From NCBI RefSeq assembly GCF_000577895.1, contig NZ_HG917868.1:744001-808000 (forward strand): a stretch of 64,000 bases of DNA, written 5' to 3'. This document shows positions 52,758 through 63,062 of the stretch, one piece after another. The position numbers were made by a program, and so were the translations under genes. The notes below the pieces were generated by a model. The model made no database searches. It was given only the letters and a program-made list of their open reading frames with translations, and had not been told where the DNA came from. Numbering within the stretch: position 1 is the stretch's first letter; every line of letters begins with the position of its first letter. Source of the stretch: Clostridium bornimense (GTDB taxonomy: Bacteria; Bacillota; Clostridia; Clostridiales; Clostridiaceae).

Positions 52758-53258
52758 GTGGAGCTTATATCATTTAAAGGAGAATATGACCTTATTTTAT
52801 TAGTAGCTATTGTTTTAGCTATGATAATGATGTCTATAGTAGTATCGTTATTTAATCCAAATACAAAAGAAGAGTATTATAGTTTTAGTAGACCTAAATT
52901 TGCGCCACCAGCTATTTTATTTAAGATCATATGGATAATACTATACATACTTATGGCATGGTCATTATATAGAATTATTTTGATTACTAATACCGGAGAA
53001 AACACAGTTATACAATTAACATTATTTATATCTCAGTTAATAATTAATTATTTATGGAGTTTTATCTTTTTTAAGTTTAAGAAAAGGAAACTTGCATTAT
53101 TTACTATCATTATATTAATATTATTAGTAATATCATTGATAATTTCTTTAATTAAATTAGATATATTATCAGCTATATTACTATTACCATACTTAATATG
53201 GTTATTATTCGCACTTGTATTGTTAGTATATATAATTAAGAGGAATAAAGAACAATGA
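52758..53258 (+). CDS. tspO: TspO/MBR-family membrane protein
   Basis: A 166-aa protein with five membrane helices, as in TspO/peripheral benzodiazepine receptor proteins, which bind porphyrins and related ligands. The motif YYSFSRPKFAPPAILFKIIW matches the family's W/F-x-PPxxxFxxVW element, and SQLIINYLWSFIFF matches Q-LxLNxxWSxxFF. GTG 52758 after GGGGGAGAA is in frame; the ATG two bases earlier is in another frame. Its physiological role in clostridia is unknown. Confidence 0.85.
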   Translation: MELISFKGEYDLILLVAIVLAMIMMSIVVSLFNPNTKEEYYSFSRPKFAPPAILFKIIWIILYILMAWSLYRIILITNTGENTVIQLTLFISQLIINYLWSFIFFKFKKRKLALFTIIILILLVISLIISLIKLDILSAILLLPYLIWLLFALVLLVYIIKRNKEQ

Positions 53259-53285
53259 GTAAATGTTAAGAAGTAAGGTGATAAA

Positions 53286-54449
53286 GTGATTTTGTTAAAA
53301 AACGGGGAGATTCATACAGTTACTAATGGGATCTTCTATGGTGATATACTTATAGATAATGGCAAGATAAAAGATATTGGGGCTAATATAAATATAGAGG
53401 GATGTGAATCTATTGAATTGAATGGTGCATATGTATCTCCAGGCTTTATAGAATCCCATTGCCATGTAGGATTACATGGTCAAGATGTAGGAGCCGGTGA
53501 AGGAATAGATATTAATGAAAGCACTGATCCTATTACAGCATCGCTGAGAGCTATAGATGGTATAAATCCTTTTGATAGCGGATTTCAAGACGCTAGAGAA
53601 GCAGGAGTAACTACTGTTCTTACAGGTCCAGGTTCGGCGAATGTAATTGGTGGAACCTTTGCTGCTATAAAGACTAAAGGAATAGTAGTTGATAAAATGG
53701 TAATAAAAGAAGAAGCTGCACTTAAGGCGGCTTTTGGAGATAATCCAAGAAGAATTTATAAAAGTAAAAATAAAATGCCGTCAACTAGAATGGGAGTGGC
53801 AGCAATTTTAAGAGAAAATTTTTATAAGGCTGAGAGTTATAATCATAGAGTAAATATTCTAAAATCAAAGGGAGAGTATTATGAAAGAAACTTAAAATTA
53901 GAAGCTTTAGTGAAAGTTTTAAATAAAGAGATCCCATTAAAATGCCATTGTCATAGAGCTGATGACATAGCGACTGCAATCAGGATAAAGAAGGAGTTTA
54001 ATATAGATATAACTCTAGACCATTGTACAGAGGGACACCTTATTAAAGAATATATAAAAGAAAATCAATTACCAGTTATAGTTGGACCTATGCTTTCATC
54101 TAGAGGAAAACAAGAGCTAAAGAATAAAAGAATAAGTACTATTACAGAATTGTTCAATGAAGGACTAGAAATGGCTTTAACTACAGATTATCCTGTAATG
54201 CCATTTTCAGGTTTACTTAATACTGCTATTGAAGCATGTAAAAATGGAGTGGATGAAGAGGATGCCTTAAAGATGATTACAATAAGTGCAGCGAAAATTT
54301 CAGGAATTGATAAAAGAGTCGGTAGTATTGAAGTAGGTAAAGATTGTGACTTAGTGATTTTTGATAATAATCCATTTAAATATGTTAGTAAAATTTTGTA
54401 TACAATAATAGATGGGAAAATAGTTTATAATAATCTTGACAATAATTAA
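53286..54449 (+). CDS. Amidohydrolase (imidazolonepropionase/dihydroorotase-like)
   Basis: A 387-aa metal-dependent TIM-barrel amidohydrolase: metal motif ESHCHVGLHG (about 57-66), KCHCHRADD (about 219-227), DHCTEGH (about 244-250), and catalytic Asp in TTDYPV (about 300-305). GTG start with AAGGTG upstream. Related clostridial proteins are annotated only as amidohydrolases; substrate unknown. It is 27 bases after tspO and may be co-transcribed. Confidence 0.88.
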   Translation: MILLKNGEIHTVTNGIFYGDILIDNGKIKDIGANINIEGCESIELNGAYVSPGFIESHCHVGLHGQDVGAGEGIDINESTDPITASLRAIDGINPFDSGFQDAREAGVTTVLTGPGSANVIGGTFAAIKTKGIVVDKMVIKEEAALKAAFGDNPRRIYKSKNKMPSTRMGVAAILRENFYKAESYNHRVNILKSKGEYYERNLKLEALVKVLNKEIPLKCHCHRADDIATAIRIKKEFNIDITLDHCTEGHLIKEYIKENQLPVIVGPMLSSRGKQELKNKRISTITELFNEGLEMALTTDYPVMPFSGLLNTAIEACKNGVDEEDALKMITISAAKISGIDKRVGSIEVGKDCDLVIFDNNPFKYVSKILYTIIDGKIVYNNLDNN

Positions 54450-54487
54450 GGAATAAAATAATATTTAATTAAGTAATTAAATATTTT

Positions 54488-54670
54488 AACTCGGTGAAAG
54501 AGAAAAGTAACATATAATAAGCTTATAGAGAGTAGATGATGGTGGAAGTTCTACAGTGGATATATGCGAAAAGAGCTGTTGGAGAGTTTCTTATACAAGT
54601 GGACATTATGTCAAATAGAGTGGTACCGCGGATAATCCGTCTCTTTATATGAGACGGATTTATTTTTTGT
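54488..54670 (+). promoter_or_regulatory. T-box leader of argS
   Basis: Contains the T-box core AGAGTGGTACCGCGG at 54617-54631, followed by a terminator stem AATCCGTCTC (54634-54643)/GAGACGGATT (54651-54660) and TTATTTTTTG. Upstream AGTAGATGATGG fits Stem I conserved bases. Given the gene downstream it should sense uncharged tRNA-Arg; I could not place the specifier codon with certainty. Confidence 0.92.
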
Positions 54671-54699
54671 GAATATTATTTATATATGGAGGTTGTAAT

Positions 54700-56388
54700 A
54701 TGGATTATAAAGTTTTAATTAGTGAAAAAATTGCAGAAATAGTTGATTTAGATGCCAATACTATAGTAGATAAAATAGAAATACCACCTAAATCAGATAT
54801 GGGAGATTTTGCATTTCCATGTTTTATTCTTTCAAAAGTTATGAAAAAAGCTCCTAATTTAATAGCTATTGACCTTGCAGAAAAAATTAATAAGGACAAT
54901 TTAGAGAAGGTTGAAGCATTAGGACCATACTTAAATTTCTTTTTAGATAAATCGGCTTTTGGAAAACAAGTATTAGAAGGTGTTTTACAAGCTGGAGAAG
55001 AGTATGGAAATTCTAATATTGGTAAAGGTGGAAATGTTGTTATAGATTTCTCATCACCTAATATAGCAAAGCCGTTCCATGTTGGACATTTATTTTCCAC
55101 TGCTATTGGTAATGCATTATATAGAATGTACAATTCTCAAGGATATAATTCTGTAGGAATAAATCATTTAGGAGATTGGGGAACACAGTTCGGTAAGTTA
55201 ATATCTGCATATAAGAGATGGGTTGATGAAGAGGCTCTTGAAAAAGATGCAATAAAAGAACTTTTAAGAATATATGTTAAATTTCATGATGAAGCAGATA
55301 TAGATCCATCATTAGAAGATGAAGGAAGAGCGTATTTCAAAAAATTAGAAGATGGAGATGAAGAGGCTGTAGCATTATGGAAGAAATTTAGAGAATCTTC
55401 ACTTAAAGAATTCCAAAAGGTTTATGATAGACTTGGCGTAAAATTTGACTCATATAATGGAGAAGCTTTCTATAACGACAAAATGGACGTTGTAGTACAG
55501 GAGTTAAAAGATAAGAATCTTCTTACAGAAAGTAATGGCGCTCAAGTTGTAAACCTAGATGAATATAATATGCCACCATGTATAATCTTAAAGTCAGATG
55601 GAGCGACAATCTATGCTACAAGAGACTTAGCCGCAGCATTATATAGAAAGAAAAAATACAATTTTGTAAAGAGTCTTTATGTAGTTGGAGGACCACAAGC
55701 ATTACATTTTAAGCAAGTATTTAAAACTTTAGAATTAGCAGGACATGAGTGGGCTAAGGATTGTGTTCATGTTAGCTTTGGATTAGTTAAGTTTGCTGAT
55801 AGAAAACTTTCAACTAGAAAAGGAGAAGTTATTTTCCTTGATGATTTATTAAAAGAATCAGTAAATAAGACTCTTGAAATAATTAACGAAAAAAATCCAA
55901 ATCTCGAAAATAAAGAAGAAGTTGCAGAAAAAGTTGGTATAGGTGCAATGGTATTTACTTACCTTAAAAATTCAAGAGATAAAGATATTGTATTTGATTG
56001 GAATGATATGCTTTCTTTTGATGGAGAAACAGGTCCATATGTACAATATACTTATGCTAGAGCGAAGTCTATCTTAAGAAAGTTTGGAACAGTTGAAGGA
56101 GATGTAAATTATAGCTTATTAACATCTAAAGAAGAGTTTGAACTTATAAAGACATTAGATGGATTAAATGATGCTATATTAAATGGTATAGAAAGAAACG
56201 AACCTTCTGTAGTTACTAGATATGTTATAGATGTAGCAAAAGCATTTAATAAAGTATATAACGCATTACCAATAGGTACAGCAGAAGAAGAAGTTAAGAA
56301 AGCAAGATTAAAGTTGGTAGAAGCAACTTCTATAGTAATTAAAAAAGCACTTTATTTAATTGGATTAGAAACTGTAGAAGAGATGTAA
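54700..56388 (+). CDS. argS: Arginyl-tRNA synthetase
   Basis: Charges tRNA-Arg. The 562-aa class I synthetase has the N-terminal Add1 domain (about 1-90), [20 protein letters not shown] with the HIGH-type HVGH at 127-130, a long insertion, and [20 protein letters not shown] (the KMSKS-equivalent region, about 365-385). The anticodon-binding helical domain has [15 protein letters not shown] (about 443-457) before it. GGAGG precedes ATG 54700. Controlled by the T-box leader. Confidence 0.95.
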   Translation: MDYKVLISEKIAEIVDLDANTIVDKIEIPPKSDMGDFAFPCFILSKVMKKAPNLIAIDLAEKINKDNLEKVEALGPYLNFFLDKSAFGKQVLEGVLQAGEEYGNSNIGKGGNVVIDFSSPNIAKPFHVGHLFSTAIGNALYRMYNSQGYNSVGINHLGDWGTQFGKLISAYKRWVDEEALEKDAIKELLRIYVKFHDEADIDPSLEDEGRAYFKKLEDGDEEAVALWKKFRESSLKEFQKVYDRLGVKFDSYNGEAFYNDKMDVVVQELKDKNLLTESNGAQVVNLDEYNMPPCIILKSDGATIYATRDLAAALYRKKKYNFVKSLYVVGGPQALHFKQVFKTLELAGHEWAKDCVHVSFGLVKFADRKLSTRKGEVIFLDDLLKESVNKTLEIINEKNPNLENKEEVAEKVGIGAMVFTYLKNSRDKDIVFDWNDMLSFDGETGPYVQYTYARAKSILRKFGTVEGDVNYSLLTSKEEFELIKTLDGLNDAILNGIERNEPSVVTRYVIDVAKAFNKVYNALPIGTAEEEVKKARLKLVEATSIVIKKALYLIGLETVEEM

Positions 56389-56406
56389 TATATAAAATAT
56401 AGTAAT

Positions 56407-56458
56407 AAAGAGTATTTTAGAATGGCAAAAGCCAGGATAAAATACTCTTTATTTTTAT
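56407..56458 (+). terminator. Terminator after argS
   Basis: AAGAGTATTTTA pairs with TAAAATACTCTT, with a GGC/GCC inner stem, followed by TATTTTTAT. Confidence 0.85.
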
Positions 56459-56681
56459 AAAAAATATAATTATATTGAAAAAATGTATAAAATATAGTAA
56501 AATATTTATATAAATTATAGTAATTTCATTTGGTGACGTTGATGTATAATTTTAATTATGATTTATAGTTGCTAGATAAATATTTATTTGATTAATAGAA
56601 ATTTATATACTAGTTATCCTCGTAAAATAATATTAAAAAGAAGGTGTTATTGGTAAATTTCTAAAATTTTATTATTATCAA

Positions 56682-56695
56682 TGTAAACGTTATTA
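56682..56695 (+). promoter_or_regulatory. cre-like (CcpA) site in amylase leader
   Basis: TGTAAACGTTATTA matches the cre consensus TGWAANCGNTNWCA at all fixed positions but one. It lies 25-38 bases before the amylase ATG, near the transcription start. It suggests carbon catabolite repression, as for other secreted amylases. The rest of 56,459-56,719 is AT-rich with no ORF. Confidence 0.6.
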
Positions 56696-56719
56696 TGTTA
56701 AAAATCAAGGAGGGTAAAT

Positions 56720-59700
56720 ATGGGGAAAGCATTAAAAAGATTAACTAGTTTAGTAACTACAACTATCTTGACTGTTAGTTTAATCTGTGGTGATATAAAA
56801 ATAAGTCCACAAATTGAAGTTCATGCGGCAACTGATTACACAAATGAATATGGATTAGCAAAAGAAACAAAAGATGGAGTTATACTACATGCATTTACAT
56901 GGAGGTTTAATACTATTAAGGATAGAATGAAAGAAATAGCGGAGAATGGTTATTCTGCAGTACAAGTATCTCCAATACAACAGTGTTCAAGTTCTCCAGG
57001 ACAGAATGTTTGGGAATGGGTTTTCACGTATCGTCCAACTGGATATTCAATAGGAAATCATATTGTTGGTACTGAAGAAGAATTTAAAGAGATGTGCAAA
57101 GAAGCAGATAAGTACGGAGTAAAGATAATAGTAGATGTAGTAGCAAATCATTTAATAAGAGATAATGAAACAGATCCAAGTTTAAAAGATAATAATGCAT
57201 ATTTTCATAATGCAGGGGTAATAAATGGTAGTGATTATGAAAATAATAGATGGAAAGTAACACATGGGGATTTAGCTGTTGATTTACCTGATTTAAATAC
57301 TTCTAATAAGGATGTTCAAAATTATGTTATACAATTTTTAAATAAGTGTATCGATGATGGTGCAGATGGTTTTAGATTTGATATGGCAAAACATATAGAG
57401 CTTCCTAATGATGATGGTGGAAGTGATTTTTGGCCTACAATTTTAGATGCTATTTATAAAAAGAAGTCAGATGCATTTGTTTATGGAGAAGTATTACAAG
57501 ATGCTACTTCTAATTATACAGAATATAATAAAATTATGTTTACTGGCGCCGATAGTTATTCACGTAATCTTAGAGATAATGTTATTAATAATAATAACAT
57601 AAGTAATGTTAACGCAATTCTTAATTATTGTTGTGATGGTGCAGATCCTAGTAGGTTAGTAACATATATTGAAACACATGATCATTTTGCTAATGATACA
57701 GGGAGTACTCCTAACGTAAATGGAGGTACTAGATATTTTAATAATTGGCAAATGGAAAAAGGTTATACAATAGTGGCATCAAGAGAAAAGGGAACTCCAT
57801 TATTTTATGATAGGCCAGCTTTTACAGGAATGGTAGAAAGAACAGCGAAGTGGCCAGGTACTTATGGTTTAGGTGGACCTATGGGAGTATCACAAAATAT
57901 GTGGAAAGATGCTGAAGTAATAGCAACTAATAAATTTCACAATGCTATGATTGGAGAAAAGGAATATATTGAAGCAATAAATAATAACACATTGATAATA
58001 AAACGTGGAAATAAAGGTGTAGCAGTAATAAATATGGATGGCGGAGCTGACGTTAATGTTAAAGTAGATTTACCAGATGGAGAATATAAGGATTTAGGAA
58101 CTAGTGGTGGAACATTTAGGGTTTCTGGTGGAGTGTTAACAGGTAAAGTTCAAAGTGGTAAAACTGCATTTATATATAAAGAACCAGTTATAGTAAAGGA
58201 GCCAAAAGCAACAATTTCACAAGAAGGAGGAAGCTTTATTGATTCCTTAACTTTAACATTAGGATATACTAATGCAACATCAGGTACTTATAGTATTGAT
58301 GGTGGAGCAAAGAAAACATATTCTAATGGAGAAAAAATTACAATTGGTAAGGATAAAGAAGTAGGAGAAACAGTAAAAGTTACATTAACAGCTACAGATG
58401 GAACAAAAACTTCAGATCCAGTAACTTATACTTTTAAGAAAAAGGATCCAAATGAAAGAAATATAGCATATATGGAAAAGCCATCATCATGGCCTAATGC
58501 TTATGCATATGTTTATAATGATGATCCTACAGCAGCTACAGTAAAAGAAAATGCTAAATGGCCAGGATTACCTATGACAAAAGGTGATGATGGAATATAT
58601 TATTATGAAATGCCAGAAGACTATAGTAATGCAAGAATAATATTTACTGATGGAACTAAGGAAGGTAATAAATATCCAACTGGAATAGATACTCCAGGAT
58701 TAACCGTTGAAGGATCTATGATTTATAAAGATGGATCATGGGAGCCTTATGATAATCCAAATAAGAAACCAACAGTTTCTATATCACAATCTGGAGGAGA
58801 GTTTGTAGACAAGTTGACATTAACATTAGGATATACTAATGCTACATCAGCAGTTTATTATATAGATGGTGTAAAAAAAGGAGCTTATACTAATGGTGAA
58901 AAAATTACTATAGGTGAAGATAGTAACGTTGGAGACACTATAACAGTAAAATTGGTAGCAACAAATGGAAATAATAAAGCGGAAGAAGAATACAAATTTA
59001 AAAAGGTTAAAGGAAATGAAGAACTTTCTTTAGATAGTATAACAACTAATTTAGCATCACCACAATTAGAAGGTAGTACAATTAAAATTACTGCAAATGC
59101 ATCAGGTGGTGTTGGAGATCTTCTTTATAGATTTGAAATAGATGGAGAAGTAGTACAAGAATATTCTGATAAAAGCACTTATACATGGAAGCCGGATACT
59201 AAGGGAGATTACAATATTAAAGTTACTGTAAAAGATGAAGATGGAAATAGAGATTATGATTCTATAACTTATACAATAAAAAAGAAAACAATCAATTTAT
59301 CAATAGATAGTTTTACAGTAAGTTCCAAGTCTGTAAAGGTAGGAGAAACAGTAAAATTATCAGCAAGTGCATCTGGTGGAAGTGGAACAGTACAATATAA
59401 ATTTGTAGCTAGAAAAGATAGTAAGGAAACAGTAATAAGAGATTATTCAACTACTAAGACAGCAACTTGGACACCATCAGTTGCAGGAGACTATGAATTA
59501 TTAGTTTACGTTAAAGATAGTGATGGAAATAGTGATTCAGATAGTGCAAGTTGTACAGTAGAAGAATCAGATGAAGACATAGTGATAACAACAGATAAGG
59601 CATCACCACAAGTAACTGGAACTTCAATAAAGATAACTGCAAAGGCTAATAATGCAAAAGAATATAGATTTTCTATATATGAATCTAATAGTGGATGGAG

Positions 59701-60637
59701 TACGTTAAGAGAATATGGAACATCAAATACAGTAACATGGACACCAAAATCATCAGGAAATTATAAAATATGGGTTGATGTGAAGGATTCAAAAGGTAAT
59801 GTTATTTATGGAAAAATGAATTATGTTGTAAAAGGAAAAACTGTAAGAGTAGAAGAAACAAATACAAATATCAAGTATACAGGAAGTTGGAAGACAGTAA
59901 ATGGAGATAAATACAGTGGAAGTACTATAAAGACAACAAGCCAAAGTGGAGCAAAGGCAGAATTTACATTTACAGGAACATCAATAAGCTTAATAGGACC
60001 AAAGGATAATACAAGAGGAATAGCAAAAGTAACAATAGATGGAACAGTATATACAGTAGATATGTATAGTAGCACATCACAACCAAGAGTATATATGTTC
60101 CAGAAGAAGGGATTATCATCAGGAAAGCATACAATAACCATAGAGTATACAGGGTTATCAATGACAAGTGATGCAAATGCAACAATGGGCTTTGATGGAG
60201 TGGATATAATAGATGGAGATATTGTAGAGACTGAAACAAAGCCAATAACAAAGAGAATAGAAGAAGATAATGAAAAGATAAGTTATAGCGGCAAGTGGAA
60301 TATATTAGAGTATAAAGACTATAGCAAAGGAAAAGCGCTAGGAACAAATATAAAAGGATCAAAAGCAACATTTAAGTTTACAGGAACAGGAATAAGCATA
60401 ATAGCATCAAAAAAATCTAATAGAGGAATAGCAAAAGTAACAATAGATGGGAAAGTATATAATGTAGACATGTATAGTAATAATTTTGTACCAAGGACAT
60501 ATGTATATTCAGATAAGAACTTATCATCAGGAACACACACAATAACAATAGAGTATACAGGAAGTGCTAATAGTTCAGCAACAGGAAATATTATAAGTAT
60601 TGATGGTTTTGACATAATTAATGGAGATATAATTTAA
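56720..60637 (+). CDS. Secreted modular alpha-amylase (GH13)
   Basis: Endo-acting starch hydrolase, 1305 aa. The signal peptide covers about 1-36. GH13 domain (to about 490): region I DVVANH (Asp139-His144), region II FRFDMAKH with nucleophile Asp221, acid/base Glu257 in YGEV, and region IV ETHDH with Asp321. Two similar Ig/FN3-like modules (about 493-573 and 690-768, both with FxDxLTLTLGYTNATS) flank a starch-binding CBM25/26-like module (about 577-680, WPNAYAYVYNDD). Three further Ig-like repeats (about 770-1035) with SGGVG/SGGSG follow, then two homologous C-terminal beta-sandwich modules (about 1045-1170 and 1175-1300). No sortase or S-layer signal is seen. Confidence 0.93.
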   Translation: MGKALKRLTSLVTTTILTVSLICGDIKISPQIEVHAATDYTNEYGLAKETKDGVILHAFTWRFNTIKDRMKEIAENGYSAVQVSPIQQCSSSPGQNVWEWVFTYRPTGYSIGNHIVGTEEEFKEMCKEADKYGVKIIVDVVANHLIRDNETDPSLKDNNAYFHNAGVINGSDYENNRWKVTHGDLAVDLPDLNTSNKDVQNYVIQFLNKCIDDGADGFRFDMAKHIELPNDDGGSDFWPTILDAIYKKKSDAFVYGEVLQDATSNYTEYNKIMFTGADSYSRNLRDNVINNNNISNVNAILNYCCDGADPSRLVTYIETHDHFANDTGSTPNVNGGTRYFNNWQMEKGYTIVASREKGTPLFYDRPAFTGMVERTAKWPGTYGLGGPMGVSQNMWKDAEVIATNKFHNAMIGEKEYIEAINNNTLIIKRGNKGVAVINMDGGADVNVKVDLPDGEYKDLGTSGGTFRVSGGVLTGKVQSGKTAFIYKEPVIVKEPKATISQEGGSFIDSLTLTLGYTNATSGTYSIDGGAKKTYSNGEKITIGKDKEVGETVKVTLTATDGTKTSDPVTYTFKKKDPNERNIAYMEKPSSWPNAYAYVYNDDPTAATVKENAKWPGLPMTKGDDGIYYYEMPEDYSNARIIFTDGTKEGNKYPTGIDTPGLTVEGSMIYKDGSWEPYDNPNKKPTVSISQSGGEFVDKLTLTLGYTNATSAVYYIDGVKKGAYTNGEKITIGEDSNVGDTITVKLVATNGNNKAEEEYKFKKVKGNEELSLDSITTNLASPQLEGSTIKITANASGGVGDLLYRFEIDGEVVQEYSDKSTYTWKPDTKGDYNIKVTVKDEDGNRDYDSITYTIKKKTINLSIDSFTVSSKSVKVGETVKLSASASGGSGTVQYKFVARKDSKETVIRDYSTTKTATWTPSVAGDYELLVYVKDSDGNSDSDSASCTVEESDEDIVITTDKASPQVTGTSIKITAKANNAKEYRFSIYESNSGWSTLREYGTSNTVTWTPKSSGNYKIWVDVKDSKGNVIYGKMNYVVKGKTVRVEETNTNIKYTGSWKTVNGDKYSGSTIKTTSQSGAKAEFTFTGTSISLIGPKDNTRGIAKVTIDGTVYTVDMYSSTSQPRVYMFQKKGLSSGKHTITIEYTGLSMTSDANATMGFDGVDIIDGDIVETETKPITKRIEEDNEKISYSGKWNILEYKDYSKGKALGTNIKGSKATFKFTGTGISIIASKKSNRGIAKVTIDGKVYNVDMYSNNFVPRTYVYSDKNLSSGTHTITIEYTGSANSSATGNIISIDGFDIINGDII

Positions 60638-60641
60638 AAAA

Positions 60642-60680
60642 AATAATACTGGCTTATTTTAAGCCAGTATTACTTTTATC
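60642..60680. terminator. Bidirectional terminator between amylase and feo operon
   Basis: TAATACTGGCTT pairs with AAGCCAGTATTA around ATTTT, with T-runs on both strands. It overlaps the last codons of the FeoB-associated gene. Confidence 0.85.
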
Positions 60681-60809
60681 ATCTTTTTTATATGCAGGGC
60701 ATTTAGATGAACAATTTTTACAGTGACATCCCGATTTGCTTTTTTTTATATTAGAATAAAGAAGATATATAGCTAATAATATTATCAAAGCACCTATAAC
60801 TATTTCCAT
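60654..60809 (-). CDS. FeoB-associated Cys-rich membrane protein
   Basis: A 51-aa protein: one membrane helix (IVIGALIILLAIYLLY, 3-18) then the cysteine cluster GCHCKNCSSKCPAY (27-40). This is the FeoB-associated Cys-rich family, small proteins encoded beside feoB and thought to help in ferrous iron uptake. AAGGAGGAT precedes ATG 60809, and it lies 12 bases after feoB on the same strand. Its 3' end forms half of the terminator stem. Confidence 0.9.
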   Translation of the reverse strand: MEIVIGALIILLAIYLLYSNIKKSKSGCHCKNCSSKCPAYKKDDKSNTGLK

Positions 60810-60821
60810 AAAATATCCTCC

Positions 60822-62603
60822 TTAGAATATTGCAGATCCAATATTAAAAATTATAAAACTTGCAATCCAAGCTACAACAAATTGAAATATTACTGAGAAG
60901 GTAGCAAATTTACCTCCGAATTCTTTTTTCATAGCACCAATAACAGATATACAAGGAGTATAAAGAAGTACAAATACTAAAAAGGAGTAAGAGGAAACAG
61001 CTGTGAAATGTGATGGTAAAACACTAGATAGCTGTTGCCCAGCACCATAAATTACACCCATTGTGCCTAATATAACTTCTTTAGCCATTATACCAGTTAT
61101 AAGAGAAACAGAACTTTGCCAATCTCCAAATCCAAGAGGAGTAAAAATAGGTGCAATAAATTTTCCTATATAAGCAAGAAAAGAGTCATTAATATTATCA
61201 TTGCTTATATATCCTGTTAAATTAAAAGAAGACAGAATCCAAATCAGTACAGACATTGAGAAAATTAAAGTTCCAGCTTTTTTTATAAATCCAGAAGCTT
61301 TCTCTAAAGTGTTACGACAAAGATTTTTTATGTTTGGAATTTGATATCTAGGTATTTCGATAACTAACGGTTCATCATCATTTTTAAATGAAGTCTTAGA
61401 AAGTAAAATTCCCATTAAAAAAGCTACAAATATACCTAGTAAGTACAATGAAAAAATAATTTCTGTTTCATAACCAAAGAAAAATACACTAGCAAACAAT
61501 GTGTAAACAGGTAAACGGGCATTACAACTTATAAATGGTACTAAAAGTGCAGAAAGTTTTCTATCTTTTTCACTTTCTAGAGTTCTAGATGACATTACAG
61601 CAGGAACAGAGCATCCAAATCCTATAATAAAAGGAATAAAAGCTTTGCCTGATAATCCCATACTTCGCATCAATTTATCCATTATAAAAGCGGTTCTAGC
61701 CATATAGCCACTATCTTCCAAAGCTGATATTCCTAAGAATAAACAAAGGATAACAGGAAGAAAAACAATAACTTGACCTACACCTCCAATAATTCCATCT
61801 ACAATAAGTGAAGAAAACCAAGGTGAAGAATCTTTTAGTAAATTAGATAAATAAGGAATAAGGTTGTTTTCCATAATATCTCCTAAAAGATCAGAAAGTG
61901 GTTGTCCTACCCATGAGAAAGTAAGTTTAAAAATTAAAAATAAAAGTAAGAAGAATATAGGAAAAGCTAAAAATCTATTTAGTACAATAGAATCTAAAAT
62001 TTTAGTCCATTTATCTTCATCGTTACTTCCTAAAGAGATAGTTGAATCTTTTAGAATTCTATCTATATATTTGTAAGTTTCAGCTTCTGAGGTAAAGTTA
62101 TATTTAGAGGAAGTAGATAAACTACTAAAATCTTCAGATTCGAGAAGTTTTATAACTTTATTTAAAGTTTTTGAGTTAGTGGCAGAAATAGGAACTATAT
62201 ATAAATCTAAATTAGCTTCTAGCTTTGCTAAATCATAATTGATACCTTTTTCTTCAGCAATATCCATCATATTTAGTAATAGTATAATAGGCTTGTTGAA
62301 TTTTTTTAATTCTGTAGTAAGATACAAATTTCTTGATAAATTTGATGCATCTACAATATTTAAGATTACATCGACTTCTTCTGTTTCAAGGAAAGTTTTA
62401 GCAACTTTTTCTTCATTAGAATAAGTATCCATTGCATAAATTCCGGGCAAGTCTACAATTTTAATATTTTTATTTAAAAAACCTTCTTTTTTTTCGACGG
62501 TTACCCCAGCCCAGTTGCCAACTTTATAATTGGAACCTGTTAAAGTGTTGAATAGTGTAGTTTTACCAACGTTGGGATTACCGATTAGTGCGGCTGTTAA
62601 CAT
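60822..62603 (-). CDS. feoB: Ferrous iron transport protein B
   Basis: Main Fe(II) permease of the inner membrane with a cytosolic G domain. The 593-aa protein has G1 GNPNVGKT (8-15), G3 DLPGIYA (about 50-56), G4 NMMD (about 111-114), then the helical GDI domain and about eight membrane helices with the two Gate motifs (ISCNARLPVYTLF, about 355-367, and TPCISVIG, about 550-557). ATG 62603 has AAGGAGGC upstream; a longer frame from 62636 would overlap feoA. At 593 aa it is shorter than the E. coli protein (773 aa), normal for clostridial copies. Confidence 0.95.
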   Translation of the reverse strand: MLTAALIGNPNVGKTTLFNTLTGSNYKVGNWAGVTVEKKEGFLNKNIKIVDLPGIYAMDTYSNEEKVAKTFLETEEVDVILNIVDASNLSRNLYLTTELKKFNKPIILLLNMMDIAEEKGINYDLAKLEANLDLYIVPISATNSKTLNKVIKLLESEDFSSLSTSSKYNFTSEAETYKYIDRILKDSTISLGSNDEDKWTKILDSIVLNRFLAFPIFFLLLFLIFKLTFSWVGQPLSDLLGDIMENNLIPYLSNLLKDSSPWFSSLIVDGIIGGVGQVIVFLPVILCLFLGISALEDSGYMARTAFIMDKLMRSMGLSGKAFIPFIIGFGCSVPAVMSSRTLESEKDRKLSALLVPFISCNARLPVYTLFASVFFFGYETEIIFSLYLLGIFVAFLMGILLSKTSFKNDDEPLVIEIPRYQIPNIKNLCRNTLEKASGFIKKAGTLIFSMSVLIWILSSFNLTGYISNDNINDSFLAYIGKFIAPIFTPLGFGDWQSSVSLITGIMAKEVILGTMGVIYGAGQQLSSVLPSHFTAVSSYSFLVFVLLYTPCISVIGAMKKEFGGKFATFSVIFQFVVAWIASFIIFNIGSAIF

Positions 62604-62604
62604 T

Positions 62605-62829
62605 TTATGCCTCCTTGATGAATATATTTTTAGCATCTTTTTTTCTTAAGGCTAAATCAAACCCTCTAAAATTAACTATTATAGGATCTCCTAGTGGAGC
62701 TTTTCTTTTAATTTTTATTTCTGTTCCTTCTAGGCAACCTAAAGCATTTAATCTTTTTACTAGTTTTTTATCACAGTCTATTTTTGTGATTAAGGCTGGT
62801 TGTCCTAATTTTAGCTCTATTAAACTCAT
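62605..62829 (-). CDS. feoA: Ferrous iron transport protein A
   Basis: A 74-aa SH3-like protein (LVKRLNALGCLEGTEIKIKR; LGDPIIVNFRGFDLALRKKD) that binds and regulates FeoB. AGGAGGAA precedes ATG 62829. First gene of the feoA-feoB-FeoB-associated operon. Confidence 0.94.
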   Translation of the reverse strand: MSLIELKLGQPALITKIDCDKKLVKRLNALGCLEGTEIKIKRKAPLGDPIIVNFRGFDLALRKKDAKNIFIKEA

Positions 62830-62896
62830 ATATTCCTCCTAATTTAAAGTTTATGTAAAAAATATAAGAATATGAACAATAAAATATTATTGGTCA

Positions 62897-62911
62897 TGAA
62901 AATTATTCTCA
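62897..62911 (-). promoter_or_regulatory. Fur box upstream of feoA
   Basis: TGAAAATTATTCTCA matches the Fur 7-1-7 consensus TGATAATNATTATCA at all but two positions and is a near-perfect dyad. It lies 68-82 bases before feoA. Iron-dependent repression by Fur is therefore likely. Confidence 0.8.
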
Positions 62912-63062
62912 ACCGTATAATAGCATAATTGAATATTTTTCTCAATTATATTATATGTAGGACAAATATAATTTGCAATGTCACAATAGAATAATTAAAA
63001 AATAAAGGTGTTGACAATATTAAATCATCAAAATATAATGTATATAACATAATTAAATATTG

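Noticed and set aside
53286-54449. Amidohydrolase as imidazolonepropionase HutI
   Set aside because: No other histidine-degradation genes are nearby and key HutI context is missing; left as amidohydrolase of unknown substrate.
59821-60371. Minus-strand ORFs opposite the amylase C-terminus
   Set aside because: They mirror the repetitive, Thr/Ser/Gly-rich coding strand and have no ribosome sites; shadow frames.
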